From assembly GCA_905178155.1 (NCBI GenBank), contig CAJINV010000001.1, positions 9,135,865 through 9,199,864 of the forward strand: a stretch of 64,000 nt of DNA, written 5' to 3'. The DNA comes from Amoebophrya sp. A120 (taxonomy: Eukaryota; Sar; Dinophyceae; Syndiniales; Amoebophryaceae). The translations under genes and the position numbers were made by a program. Numbering within the stretch: the first letter of the stretch is position 1; the number at the start of each line of letters is the position of its first letter. The notes under the pieces are model-generated. The model saw only the letters and a list, made by a program, of their open reading frames with translations, had not been told where the DNA came from and made no database searches. Of this stretch, positions 44,968-55,422 are shown piece by piece.

Positions 44968-46248
44968 ATGAAAGTCGCCTTCGTGCATCTTGACTTGGGT
45001 ATCGGCGGCGCAGAGCAGCTCATCGTCCACGCCGCCCGGGGTTTGAAGCGCAAGGGCCACGACGTCGTGATTTACACCTCGTTCTTCGATCCAAACCGGT
45101 GTCTGTCGGGGTTGACAAACTCCCCTAAGGAAGCGCGAGACAACAAGGATGTGGTCCTCGTTTTGGTGCACGGGGACTGGCTGCCACGAACCATCTATGG
45201 TGTCTGCACGCTGCTCTGCAGCGTGCTACGCATGTTGTGGCTGTGCTTCTGCGTACCCACGGGGATCTTCGACGTGCTGGTCAACGACCAAGTGGCAAAC
45301 ATCAACCCGTGGCTGCGAAAACGAACCGCCGGAAAACTTCTCTTCTACTGCCACTTCCCGGACCTGCTCCTCTGCGTCGAGCGGTCGAGTTATCTCAAAC
45401 GGGCCTATCGAGCGGTGTTCGATCGCTGGGAGCGGGAGACCACGGCGGCGTGCGACATTCTCTGCGTGAACAGCGAGTTCACGAAAAAAACCTTGCAGCA
45501 GACCTTTCCGGCGGAGTTCGCGCAGATAGAAACACACGTCTTGTACCCGCCTGTGGATTTAGCCGAGGTGGACCAACACAGAGCGGCAGTGACAACTGCA
45601 GGCGTTGACAAAGCAAATCCGAGCCCTAATCGGTTGTCAAAGCACAACTTCTTCGTCTCCCTAAACCGCTACGAGCGGAAAAAGGAAGTGGAGCTCGCGC
45701 TGGACGCCTTTTGCATTCTGCGCAAAAAGTTTCCGAAGGAGGCGGAAGACAAGGTCCTCGTCGTTGCGGGGGGTTACGACGTCCGGGTACCTGAAAATGT
45801 GGAGTACGAACGGGAGCTGCAGGTGCGGGCGGAGGAGCTGGGTATTCAGAGATCGGTAATCTTCCTCCGCAGTGTGCCCACGGACTGTCGGTGGTGGCTC
45901 CTGGAGAACGCGCTGGCGCTGATCTACACTCCGAAAAACGAGCATTTCGGCATCGTGCCGATCGAGGCCATGGCGCTCGGGACATTTGTAATCGCGAGCA
46001 ACACCGGGGGGCCGCGGGAGTCGGTCGCAGACGTGGGCGGGCAGTTGGTGGAGCACCACGCACCCGGGTTTTTCGAGGGGATGCGGCGCGCGCTGTTTCT
46101 CACTGGCGCGGAGCGGGTGGAGGTCGGGAAGAAGACGGTAGCGCGGGTGGAAGAGAAGTTTTCGTTGACGTCATTTACGTCGAAGTTGGACGAATTGATA
46201 GCGCTTGAAACCAGATCTTCCGTTGCGAAGCGGAAGAAGGAAAATTAA
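44968..46248 (+). CDS. ALG2: Alpha-1,3/1,6-mannosyltransferase ALG2
   Basis: Intron-less, 426 residues, close to the family length. The N-terminus HLDLGIGGAEQLIVHAA is the ALG2 signature for the first Rossmann domain. A hydrophobic stretch around residues 78-98 (CTLLCSVLRMLWLCFCVPTG) would associate it with the ER membrane. The C-terminal GT4 nucleotide-sugar motif reads EHFGIVPIEAMALGT, followed by SNTGGPRESV. ALG2 adds the second and third mannose to the dolichol-linked oligosaccharide on the cytosolic face of the ER. It is inserted between two members of the RING family, which is otherwise tandem. FFVSLNRYERKKEVELAL matches the usual central region of the family. Confidence 0.93.
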   Translation: MKVAFVHLDLGIGGAEQLIVHAARGLKRKGHDVVIYTSFFDPNRCLSGLTNSPKEARDNKDVVLVLVHGDWLPRTIYGVCTLLCSVLRMLWLCFCVPTGIFDVLVNDQVANINPWLRKRTAGKLLFYCHFPDLLLCVERSSYLKRAYRAVFDRWERETTAACDILCVNSEFTKKTLQQTFPAEFAQIETHVLYPPVDLAEVDQHRAAVTTAGVDKANPSPNRLSKHNFFVSLNRYERKKEVELALDAFCILRKKFPKEAEDKVLVVAGGYDVRVPENVEYERELQVRAEELGIQRSVIFLRSVPTDCRWWLLENALALIYTPKNEHFGIVPIEAMALGTFVIASNTGGPRESVADVGGQLVEHHAPGFFEGMRRALFLTGAERVEVGKKTVARVEEKFSLTSFTSKLDELIALETRSSVAKRKKEN

Positions 46249-46554
46249 CGAAGCGACAGAATGCATTGAACTTGACCTGGCAAATATGCTGTTTGGGAAT
46301 AAAGAATTATCAACGGTCTACAAGTTAGTAGTGGAGAAGGGTGGTGCGCGTAATGCCAAAAACATTTTCCTGTTCTCGATGACCGTACGAATCCGAACTG
46401 AACATACGGATGCAATTTTACACAGTTTTTCGTCGCGCCAAGCAGTACCCGGGTTTTACGCGACATGGACGGATTTGTTTTTCCCAAGGGTGGTAGGACA
46501 CCGAGTTTCGCTTTCTGAAATGCACTAATCGCCGACTTTGTGTGGCAGTGATTC
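46249..46554. other. Intergenic
   Basis: Spacer between ALG2 and R2. Nothing is recognised. Confidence 0.4.
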
Positions 46555-48924
46555 ATGATGTTTCGTTGCATAGTCGATCGTTACTGCTATTTTCCTTTGC
46601 TCCTGCTGCACCTGCACACTTCTGCCTCAGTTTATTCGTTGAGGCTACGGGCCGTAGCACTATCCTCCCATGTCGCAGAGGACCAACGTGGAGCAAGGAC
46701 GCGGAGCCGCGCCTCACAGCAGGAAAATCGGAGTGCGCCTGAAGATTCCCGCATCCTCATTTCCGACCAAAATAACGGGGACCTGGCAGGAGCTGACTCC
46801 CCTTCTATTGCAGCTGAGCTTTCTTCTGAAAGTACAACCATTGCTCCACCTGCCGAAGATATTGAAATCTGCAGCGTATGCTTGGGTTCGGACCCGCCCT
46901 TCGTCTTCGGGCCGTACGATTGTAAACATCGTTTTTGCCAAGAGTGTCGGCTTTCGCCCAATTTCCTTCAACCAGTCATGAAAAAATGCCCGGAGTGCAG
47001 AAAATGGCCGAAGAACATCAAGCTGGTCCGCGAGCGGATTCGGGAACTCAAGTCGGAAGCGTTTTGGAGAGCACAACGAACAAACCAAGGTGAAAGAGGA
47101 CCTGGACGCGCCAGACCCGCCCCGGATGGAGCTGCTTCGTCGTGTCGCCGCACTGGCCTCGTGAAGGCTAGTCTGAACCTGCTGCGCGAATTCCTCGGAC
47201 TGGTGCCTCGAATCTCAGAGCCGTCTTCTTTCTCTTTGCCCAACAACCCGGGAATTATAGCAAGCGGTGCTGCTGCTCCGACCGTAATCGGTCGATCGGC
47301 ACTGGCTGGGGGAGGTGGTACAGAGAATGATACAGACGACGGACGGAGTCATGACGCAGTTTCTCCAGCAAATGGACAAACTGGTCGAAGCCGTTCAGCA
47401 GGACAAGAAAGTAGAGCAGTTGAAGGGGCACCACCAGCGCCAAGTTCTAGTTCCACCCAGGGTCAAGAAACTGTTGTAGATGTGGACGACCTCGTCTGCA
47501 GCTTTGTGCGACAGCAAAGTGGTGCGACGGGACGAGCGAATGACGAAAACGAGTCAGCAGGAGGTTCGAACACTCAGCAACTTGTGACGAGTGGCTTAGA
47601 TTTGGACCAAGAAGATGATTCAGTTGTTGACCACGGAGAACTAGAAGGAGAGCCTTTTGCAAGAAATCGCGACGCCGATATTATCACACCGGTGCGGACC
47701 ACTGAAGACAAAGAGAAAACTTCTGATCAGCCGCCACAATTCAGCAAGCGCGCTGCGCAGAGCGCCGCTGAGTTTGCGGAGCTTATGCTGCAGTACGTCG
47801 TGCCGCGACTATGGGTCGCGGAGTCGCATGAACGCAACCCACACTGGGCTCTTTTCGTGAACTGCTTCCTGCACCCGCAGGGCCCGGGCGCTTGGAAGGC
47901 GTTGAATGATGCAGTGGACAACAACACGACGTCGTGGACCGAAGGGTCGGGAACGAACACTGAAGGTAAGAGCAATGACGAAGCGGAAGCGGCCAGGCTC
48001 CGTGCGGCCGTGGACGAACTGGTGGTACACTTCGCGGGGCTGCGACTGTGCTTGCCCAGCGACTACGGTGGAGCGGGCATGACCTCGACCGCGGCAGGCT
48101 CAAGCGTGCTAGTGGAGCGGCCGGGGGTTCTGGTTAGACGGGAACATGATGGCGTCCGTCGGGAAGGAAAAAGGCCGTTCGTTGTTTGTGGTGACGAGTA
48201 CGAATACGGCTGCTGCGTTGTGGATTTCGACGAGATGCGGTGCCACCTACTGGCCCGGGAAAAACTGAAGCGAAGGAAAGGCTGTATAAGGGATCAAACA
48301 AGTAGATCCGAGGATGAAAATTTTGGCACGGAAGCCGCAGATTTTGACCTGTTGGAAGAGGATGAATTTTTGAGCGCATCCATTCTTGATCCAGGGGAAG
48401 GCCACCGGAGAAATAGTCCATTCCGTTTCCACACGCTGCTTTGCTGCAGGCGATGCCGCAAGAATCGAGAACACCCACGAGCTCCGACTCCGATGGCGAA
48501 GCTGCGCCGTGCGTTAGAGCATTTCGTCGCCTTGAAGTGGTTTGCATTCCTGCGAAGCCGAGAACTTCACGACTCGAGCGGCAGCGCGGCCGGTGTGCAA
48601 AGTGACGAAGAAGTAGATCTGCAAATTGCAACGCACACCAAGGTGATAACGGATATCGCGGGTCGCATACTGACGGGCCACGCGATGCCGCGTTCGATTG
48701 TGGGAGCGTGTATGGCTTTTTCCATGCTCTGTGGCGTCGTCGGGTTTACGGAAGTCTGGGCAGAGGGGAACAACAGCTCTGGACTGGTTTTGGTAGGCGG
48801 GGGTGGCTGTCTCTTGAGTGCCTGTGTCATGGAGTACCGTTATCGCACCAACAGGGTTCATCTTGTGGCCAATGTAGTTTTTGACGCACAGCTCAGGGGA
48901 AGAAACAAAGTATTTCCTTCGTGA
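46555..48924 (+). CDS. RING-type membrane protein, tandem member R2
   Basis: Single exon, 789 residues. The start MMFRCIVDRYCYFPLLLLHL suggests a signal peptide. RING finger near residue 104: CSVCLGSDPPFVFGPYDC, KHRFCQEC, KKCPECRKWP. A disordered stretch follows, then the shared module ESHERNPHWALFVNCFLHP with ELVVHFAGLRLCLP, a strand pair GCCVVDFDEMRCHLL, and C-terminal membrane segments around SIVGACMAFSMLCGVVGF and GLVLVGGGGCLLSACV. It is closer to R3 than to R1 in the RING (GPYDC, CPECR). The presence of full ligand sets in all three copies suggests they are functional. Confidence 0.8.
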   Translation: MMFRCIVDRYCYFPLLLLHLHTSASVYSLRLRAVALSSHVAEDQRGARTRSRASQQENRSAPEDSRILISDQNNGDLAGADSPSIAAELSSESTTIAPPAEDIEICSVCLGSDPPFVFGPYDCKHRFCQECRLSPNFLQPVMKKCPECRKWPKNIKLVRERIRELKSEAFWRAQRTNQGERGPGRARPAPDGAASSCRRTGLVKASLNLLREFLGLVPRISEPSSFSLPNNPGIIASGAAAPTVIGRSALAGGGGTENDTDDGRSHDAVSPANGQTGRSRSAGQESRAVEGAPPAPSSSSTQGQETVVDVDDLVCSFVRQQSGATGRANDENESAGGSNTQQLVTSGLDLDQEDDSVVDHGELEGEPFARNRDADIITPVRTTEDKEKTSDQPPQFSKRAAQSAAEFAELMLQYVVPRLWVAESHERNPHWALFVNCFLHPQGPGAWKALNDAVDNNTTSWTEGSGTNTEGKSNDEAEAARLRAAVDELVVHFAGLRLCLPSDYGGAGMTSTAAGSSVLVERPGVLVRREHDGVRREGKRPFVVCGDEYEYGCCVVDFDEMRCHLLAREKLKRRKGCIRDQTSRSEDENFGTEAADFDLLEEDEFLSASILDPGEGHRRNSPFRFHTLLCCRRCRKNREHPRAPTPMAKLRRALEHFVALKWFAFLRSRELHDSSGSAAGVQSDEEVDLQIATHTKVITDIAGRILTGHAMPRSIVGACMAFSMLCGVVGFTEVWAEGNNSSGLVLVGGGGCLLSACVMEYRYRTNRVHLVANVVFDAQLRGRNKVFPS

Positions 48925-49634
48925 TCAACGGTTATCGAGTTTTTGCAATTATATTTGTAGACTAGAAATTCTATTACCCGAGTCTCCTGCGTTTTCCGTA
49001 AAGCGAAATGAGCAGGACCTCAATGCGAAGATTGATGAGTGGGATCTTTTATTTCAAAATCACGCTCTGCATATGCTGTCACAAGAAATTTTTTGGACAA
49101 TTCTGAGAATATTACACGTTTCTTTTGGAAAGGACTGGGAAATGAACTTTCATTTCAGTTTAGTCTGGCGCTACGCAAAGGATCTTGCATTCCTACCAGC
49201 AAGCTGGTTCTGACCAATTGTGATCATACATACGTCCACAAAAAGAAGCTGTTCAAACGGTGCCTAGTGTTAAATGCGGAGTTTTGGATTAGCGCTTTTT
49301 CGCCATCAAGACTAGATCTAGATCTAGTTTCTGCTCGCCAGCCTCAGATGCATGATTTCGTGGTCTTTTCTTTCAACGACGATCAGGGTGAACGAAGTTA
49401 TGCAACATTTTTTGTTGCTAAGGAGTTTTTGGTATCTTTTAAGAGGCATAAAACCTTTTGTTTCTCTAGTCTGCGAAAATTAGGACCGACAACCTGCACT
49501 GCAATAGAGCTACTTGAACTGACTCGGCACTAGGCCTTTGTGTGTTTGTTTGTAAAAGTAGGCTTGCTGTGGCACATGTTCTCTAGTGCCGTTTCGAAAT
49601 TAACCAAACAAACATACTTGCCTTTGTCCACCTG
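48925..49634. other. Intergenic
   Basis: A 164-codon frame at 49039-49533 shows no family resemblance and is not called. An 18-bp palindrome actagatctagatctagt lies at 49311-49328. Confidence 0.4.
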
Positions 49635-52352
49635 ATGCGAACAATCGCGATGGCAGCCGGCGATTGCACTTTCACGATGTCCGCTCGACCACTTGGCAGA
49701 ATATTCAACACCATGCTGCTGCTCACTTTTACTTTTCTCTGCTCCCAAGAAGCCTTGACCGCCGAGGGAGTCCGGATCCACGCAGCTTTCCGGGCGCGAG
49801 CAGAAAGTACCCGCCCCGTCCGTCCCGTTGTGCTTCCGGAGCAAGACCCCGCGGCCGCACAACTCCAAGTGCACGACGTGACCGAAGAGGAAGAGGAGCC
49901 GCACGCCAGCGAGGTGCTGCGGTTTCCAGACGACGCGGCGGAGGAGGCGACAGTAGATCCAGGTTCGTCGTCAACAGTGGCGGCTGTGGGCGAGGAGGAC
50001 CCTCCGCCTGCTTGCCAAAATGCCGACCTCTCCCGCAGGTTTTCGAAGGGCAGTTCCGGGGGCGATTCCATGGCGGTCGAGATGGATCCCGAGGAGGAGA
50101 CCTGCAGCGTCTGTCTCGGGACCGACCCGCCGTTCGTGTACGGGCCGTACGACTGCGACCACAAGTTTTGCCAGGATTGCCGCTTTTCCGAGCAGTTCCT
50201 GATGCCGGTGATGCGCCGTTGTCCGGAGTGCCGGGCGCTGCCCCTGAACGTGCGGCTGGTGCAGGAGCGCATTGACGAGCTGCGGTCCGATCGGTTCTGG
50301 AAGAAATTCAACGAAACCGAGCGGCAGAGGAACCAGACGCGGTTTTGTGGCAGTTTCCGGCACAAGAAGAATACCACGGCGGCAGGCTCTCCTGCTAGAA
50401 CTTCGGGGGGAAGGCGAACCTCCTCGGCTGGCCAGAGCAGAGACAATAAAACAGTTTTGTCTACTAGTATGGCTTCGTGGATGTGCCGCTTGGCGAGGGC
50501 AAGAAGTGCAGCATCATCATCTTCACCAGCAAGAAATAGTCATGCTGCGAGCAGCTACAGAACAGCAGCTAGTAGTAGTGCCTTCGTACAGCCCGGTCAG
50601 CCTGTCCGTCTCAGGCGAGAGAACAGTAAGGCGAGTAGCAGCGCCGCTAGCGGCGCGACTTCCTCTACCCGAGCAACCGTGATCGGAAGTCCCACAGGAC
50701 CGGTCACTTTGTCGGATGACACAGAGGAGAGCGATCAGATTGCTCACGGCAACGAAAGGAGCGGTGACGAAGAGAATCCAGATTTCACGTTTCCCGGGGA
50801 GCAACCAGTGGAAGAGCAAGATGATTTTTCGCGTCACAATCCAGAGTGCTGTCCCGACGCGAAAAGTGCGGCTCGTCTCGACGACGTGGGAGACGAGTCA
50901 GACGAGGAGACAGGTCGCGCCGGCGCGAAAGGCACTTTCTGTGGTTTCTGCGTACCGATGAATTCTTCCGGTTGTAGTCCCACCCAAGAAAAAGAATTAC
51001 CAAGAGCGGAATACAAAACGTCTGCGCTGTTGCAGGAGCCGCACTCACAGAAGGTGGTGAAAGAGGCTGCGGAATTTGCGCACGAGATGTTCAACCACAT
51101 CGCGTGTCCGCTTTTTTGGCACCCTGGGAAACACGAAAAAGATCCGAACTGGACTCTGTACTGTGCCTGCTTTCTGCATCCGAAAGCGCCGGCGGCACGG
51201 GGCGTTCAGAAGGTCTTGCGACAGAAAAAACCGGCAGATGAAGATGCGCAGAGCCGCAATACTAGTCCAAATAGGAACATCAAGCGACGCGGCAGTTGGA
51301 GAAAAGCGTTGTGCTGGGGATCTTCGGAGGTAAAGCAGAATAAAGGCGAACTAGATCGTGATTGTGAAGCAGAGAACGACTATGAAAGGATGAAGCAGGA
51401 ACAGGACAGCGCCATCGACGACTTGGTAGTCCAGCTGGCGGGTCTGCGGCTATGCCTCCCGAATAATGCCCATGGGCACGGGTTTGACAAGACCGTCACG
51501 ATCCGGCGCCCGGCCGCGTCCGCGTCCGACGGGAAAGCGCGGCGAAGCTTCGAAATCGTTCTCGACTCGCTGGAGCGAGGGGGCTGCGTTATCGATCACG
51601 AGGAGCGGCGCTGCCATTTCTTCTCCCGAGACACGGATACGACCGTAGGCCCGCCTAAACCCAGCAGAAACGTGCTCTGTCGCGGGTACCAAATCGCTTG
51701 CCCGCGTCCCTCTCTGACTCGGGTTCGGGAATCGGTAGTTGCTACAAACTTTTGCCGCTGCTGGTGCAGAAGACGAGCTGGAAATGCAGCCAGCAGGAGT
51801 GGTAACGCGCAGCCCAGAAGCAGCAGCAGTGAAACTACCGGTGATCACATTGACCAGGACGTGAAAAACCAATTACGACTCGCTCTGGAAGCATTTGTAG
51901 CTGCGGAGAAAAATGGTACTGCTAGTGGTAACGTTTGTAGTGCCGTCAGCAGTAGTCGTGAAGAACATAGTAGGACCTCCGCTACTGAGCAGCCGCTCCT
52001 GTCTGATCCGGAGAGGCAAGCGGTGGTTGGTGCAAGTACGCAAAGCAGACGTCCGATCGACGAGGAACTCCTGTCGAAGTTGCTCGGCAGTATCGTCTCG
52101 GACTATTTGTGCGCCGATCGCGTCCGCGCTGCGGCCGCCGTCACCTGCTTGGTCGGCTGCTCCCTGGGTGCGTTGTCGATGGCTGATAGCGGAAGCGCGG
52201 CACAGGCTCTGCTGCTCCTCCTCAGCCCAAGCGTCATGCTCACAGTCTGCAGTGTGGACAGCTGCTTTTTCCATCGCCAGCAGCGTCGCGTCGCCGATCT
52301 CGTGTTTGACAGTCTCCCGCAAAAAAAGGGCTGCGTCAACATTGACAAATGA
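49635..52352 (+). CDS. RING-type membrane protein, tandem member R3
   Basis: Single exon, up to 905 residues. The better start may be the ATG at 49677 (MSARPLGRIFNTMLLLTFTF), which gives a clean signal peptide ending near LTAEG. RING finger near residue 156: CSVCLGTDPPFVYGPYDC, DHKFCQDC, MRRCPECRALP. The shared module reads KHEKDPNWTLYCACFLHPKAP and DLVVQLAGLRLCLP, followed by GGCVIDHEERRCHFF. C-terminal membrane segments occur at AAAAVTCLVGCSLGALSM and ALLLLLSPSVMLTVC. The linker is the longest of the three. The function is inferred only as a probable membrane-bound ubiquitin ligase. Confidence 0.8.
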   Translation: MRTIAMAAGDCTFTMSARPLGRIFNTMLLLTFTFLCSQEALTAEGVRIHAAFRARAESTRPVRPVVLPEQDPAAAQLQVHDVTEEEEEPHASEVLRFPDDAAEEATVDPGSSSTVAAVGEEDPPPACQNADLSRRFSKGSSGGDSMAVEMDPEEETCSVCLGTDPPFVYGPYDCDHKFCQDCRFSEQFLMPVMRRCPECRALPLNVRLVQERIDELRSDRFWKKFNETERQRNQTRFCGSFRHKKNTTAAGSPARTSGGRRTSSAGQSRDNKTVLSTSMASWMCRLARARSAASSSSPARNSHAASSYRTAASSSAFVQPGQPVRLRRENSKASSSAASGATSSTRATVIGSPTGPVTLSDDTEESDQIAHGNERSGDEENPDFTFPGEQPVEEQDDFSRHNPECCPDAKSAARLDDVGDESDEETGRAGAKGTFCGFCVPMNSSGCSPTQEKELPRAEYKTSALLQEPHSQKVVKEAAEFAHEMFNHIACPLFWHPGKHEKDPNWTLYCACFLHPKAPAARGVQKVLRQKKPADEDAQSRNTSPNRNIKRRGSWRKALCWGSSEVKQNKGELDRDCEAENDYERMKQEQDSAIDDLVVQLAGLRLCLPNNAHGHGFDKTVTIRRPAASASDGKARRSFEIVLDSLERGGCVIDHEERRCHFFSRDTDTTVGPPKPSRNVLCRGYQIACPRPSLTRVRESVVATNFCRCWCRRRAGNAASRSGNAQPRSSSSETTGDHIDQDVKNQLRLALEAFVAAEKNGTASGNVCSAVSSSREEHSRTSATEQPLLSDPERQAVVGASTQSRRPIDEELLSKLLGSIVSDYLCADRVRAAAAVTCLVGCSLGALSMADSGSAAQALLLLLSPSVMLTVCSVDSCFFHRQQRRVADLVFDSLPQKKGCVNIDK

Positions 52353-53238
52353 TGGAAGTAGATCTGTCATGCAGCGCACATCGGAATTGCGGTTTGGTCA
52401 CTTCTTCAGAGTATCGAAAACATACAAGCTTTGGCTCTCTTCTGTTGTAGCACGTTTCAACATCTTTTACTATGTGTAGCAACCAGAAAATACTTTTCAA
52501 TATTATTCGCTAAAATGTTTGCAGCTTGCTGCAGTTTCGGATTAGATTGGTCTCAACTGCACCACAGAACGCAGGACGAAATGTGCCTACGCGGGAACAA
52601 GTTTGTGCCTGCAACTTTTGACTTTGGGCCTGATGTTGAGAATTAAGATACAGTAGAGAAAAATCACTGTCACAAATGAATGATTCTAAGAGTATATTGG
52701 ATAGCGATGTAAATGCTGATGCAGCAAGCTCAGCAATGCAGCAACGGTAGCACCATACGTCGTGCCGCACAAATTGATGATATTTGAGAAATTTGAATGC
52801 AGAATGAAAATAGCAAAGCAACTTTAAGGTTCGAAAAAGAAATTTCTCTAAGAAATAATGCAAATACGTACCTCCTGATGACTTTACCGAAGTAAGGAGA
52901 GCAAAGTTTTGATGTTCTTCATCGTGGGTTCGGAATCGCACACCTTCATTTCGCCGAGTGGCTTTGCTTAGTTCGTTCGTCGACAGTCGACAGATTGCAA
53001 GTGCTGATCACAGCAGAGTGGGAGAATTCTTCGCTAAGAGACGGTATAACTTGGTTCAGAGAGCAGCCCTGTCGTGCTACCGAAGTGCTGGGCATGTCAA
53101 AAAACGAAGGCGGAGCAAAAGTTAGGAGCCTTCTTCTTTAATAGTAGGTACAGAGAACATGAACATTTTGTTGCGCATCAGGGCACCAGAGTAGGAAAGC
53201 TAATTCGATTCTTTTTCGCGTCGTTCTAAAGAAGGCCA
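52353..53238. other. Intergenic
   Basis: AT-rich spacer with only short frames; no RNA gene is recognised. Confidence 0.4.
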
Positions 53239-55422
53239 ATGTCTGCTGACGAGAAGCCGGCCGAGCAGGTCGTCTTGTCTGAGACGGAGGAAGAGGCCGC
53301 GCCGCAGTCCGCAATTGAACCGGATGAAAATGATCCAGATGAAAACACCTCCGCGCGGCCCGCTCCTGGTGAACCGCAGCCGGAGTCGGCCGGAAAGAAG
53401 TCCATCACTTCACCGCCGGTCATCTCGCGTGCCACTCCTTCTTTTCCGCCCGCAGGCCGGGGAAACGCGATCGCCGCGCTAGACGAAGAGTGTGCGAATC
53501 AGCACGTTCTCGTAGCCCCCGCGCACTTGTTGTTTTCCAATGCCAACAATCGCTGGAGCCCGTGGATGGCCTTCAAGCTGTGGGCTGTGACGTTTCTGTT
53601 CATTTTCTACCAGGGTTTCGCGAACGTAATCTGCGTGTGGCGATATGGATTTTTCAGTGGGCTGATGACGGGGAGCACCGTGAAACTGAGTATGGTGGTT
53701 GCCATCACCGGGGGCGAAATATTTAGCGCGCAGCGCGACGCCTTCGACTTGTGCAAAGGCCACAGCCCGAAGAAAGTGGCGTCTTCGTTCCTGCAGAATG
53801 ACAGCATGGACGGGGATGGCCATGGCGCTGCTGCGCCTGCTTCTTCCATAAGTGACAGCACGGATTGGACGACTACGAGCTCTTTTGGCACAGAAGAGCA
53901 GGATACGGCTTTTTCGTTTCTGAAAACGGGGGCGGAGGGCGAGCCAGGGGTGATCCTTACCGGCAAAAGCGACCTTGCAGAGGTCCTCACACAACGATCC
54001 GCATCTTCTTCACCATATCCTAGGCGACGATCTCTGCGGGGTGGTTTCGTTGCGCAAAGTAATAATTTATACGCGTCCAGTAGTTTCCTAGAACAGGGCG
54101 AGGGGCACCAGGGTGAAAGTATTTTAGAAGTAGACATTCAAGCCAGCGGAACGACCGCCGGAACGAAAGATGACGAAAAACAAGAGCCCGGAACAGGAGC
54201 AGAGGGAGCATCAGCGACAAGCCAAGGGCAGTCCGGCGTTGAAACCCCGGCAGAACGGCAGGTGACGGACAAGCAGAATTTACGTACTGGCCGCGCAGCA
54301 GCAGAAGAAGATGCCAGAAGCCCCCCTGCTGCTGTCATCGATTCCGACGGAAATACGTTTACCGAGGCGGAAATCGCCTGGCATTGCTCCCAGATGGAGA
54401 AAGCGCGGGGGCAGGCCCGGGGTGCCAAACCCTGGCAGATCATCATCGCAATGCTCTGTAACATCTTGGCTTGCGGCTTCACGGCAAAGTGGATTCAGTG
54501 GCACCCCTACGACGTCGGCTCCGCGGGGCACTACCAGGCGATGTCGAACGTGGGCCTGCAATTTGCGCTCATGGTGCTGGTGCTGGAGGTGTTGGGCACT
54601 TTCCACTTCCTGCACTTCCGAAACGTGCCGGACTACGGCGCCACATGGGATCCCGATACCGACGGCGGCCACTGGATCGGCGAGTCCACCAACGCGGTGA
54701 CGCACTGGGTGTGGAAGCACTGGCCCTTGCCCTCCGAGGTCCCGATCGGACTGTACTGCGTGGGTATATCCTCGGGCATTGCGGCGACGTTCACCCGGCT
54801 CGGGTGTCTGCAGCAGACCACGCACGCAGTCACCGGGGCACTGCAGAAGATGCCCGAAGTGTTCCTGAGAAGCGAATTGGCTGCCGCATGCAGTACCCGT
54901 TGCAAGCGCTCCTGCAGGCGGGGACCACGACCTGCCGACCAGGACGAAGTAGATTCGGCCAATAAAAAATCGCGACCAAGTGATATGGCGAAAACTACTG
55001 CCCGCGTGAGCCAGACGGCCCTGTTTCTTTCGGCGGACCAAGACGACCAATTGTCGCACCTGAAGCGGCACCTGTATCTCCGCGAAGGCACGGTGCTCAT
55101 GGTGCAGATGCTGGCGCTGCCGTGGGGGTTGGCCGCGGGGGTCTTCTCTGCTTCGGTGGCCAACCGCTGGATCCTCGGCGTCTATGCGAACTGGTGGTCC
55201 ATGTGGGGTTACCTCCTGCCGGGGCTGAGCGGCTTCCTGCTGTGTGACGCCTTGTTGGCGCACCACCAGAACGGCGATATCTTGACGCAGGAACAACTGG
55301 AAGAAGATTTTGCGGCCGTCAAGCGGGTGCTTGAGGAAGGAGGCCGCGAGGAGGAACTTACAGAACAGCAGCGGCGATTTCTTCGCAGCGTCAGGGAAAG
55401 GAAAAAATCACCGGAGTCGTGA
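53239..55422 (+). CDS. DUF1275/YoaK-like multi-pass membrane protein
   Basis: Single exon, 727 residues. The cytosolic N-terminus (about 110 residues) is acidic and disordered. A first half shows GFANVICVWRYGFFSGLMTG followed by STVKLSMVVA, the YoaK pattern of an Arg/Phe motif and T-G-x-T-V. After a disordered insert of about 190 residues come membrane segments IIIAMLCNILACGFTAKW and LQFALMVLVLEVLGTFHF, then GISSGIAATFTRLGC and QQTTHAVTGAL, matching the second half of the family (GLQNA...RRLG...TT.vTG). A last pair lies around residues 620-670. The bacterial family is about 220 residues, so the large insert between the halves is unusual. DUF1275 proteins are presumed transporters of unknown substrate. 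Confidence 0.72.
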   Translation: MSADEKPAEQVVLSETEEEAAPQSAIEPDENDPDENTSARPAPGEPQPESAGKKSITSPPVISRATPSFPPAGRGNAIAALDEECANQHVLVAPAHLLFSNANNRWSPWMAFKLWAVTFLFIFYQGFANVICVWRYGFFSGLMTGSTVKLSMVVAITGGEIFSAQRDAFDLCKGHSPKKVASSFLQNDSMDGDGHGAAAPASSISDSTDWTTTSSFGTEEQDTAFSFLKTGAEGEPGVILTGKSDLAEVLTQRSASSSPYPRRRSLRGGFVAQSNNLYASSSFLEQGEGHQGESILEVDIQASGTTAGTKDDEKQEPGTGAEGASATSQGQSGVETPAERQVTDKQNLRTGRAAAEEDARSPPAAVIDSDGNTFTEAEIAWHCSQMEKARGQARGAKPWQIIIAMLCNILACGFTAKWIQWHPYDVGSAGHYQAMSNVGLQFALMVLVLEVLGTFHFLHFRNVPDYGATWDPDTDGGHWIGESTNAVTHWVWKHWPLPSEVPIGLYCVGISSGIAATFTRLGCLQQTTHAVTGALQKMPEVFLRSELAAACSTRCKRSCRRGPRPADQDEVDSANKKSRPSDMAKTTARVSQTALFLSADQDDQLSHLKRHLYLREGTVLMVQMLALPWGLAAGVFSASVANRWILGVYANWWSMWGYLLPGLSGFLLCDALLAHHQNGDILTQEQLEEDFAAVKRVLEEGGREEELTEQQRRFLRSVRERKKSPES

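Noticed and set aside
49039-49533. 164-codon plus-strand open frame between R2 and R3
   Set aside because: The translation shows no domain or compositional trend and no neighbour relationship.
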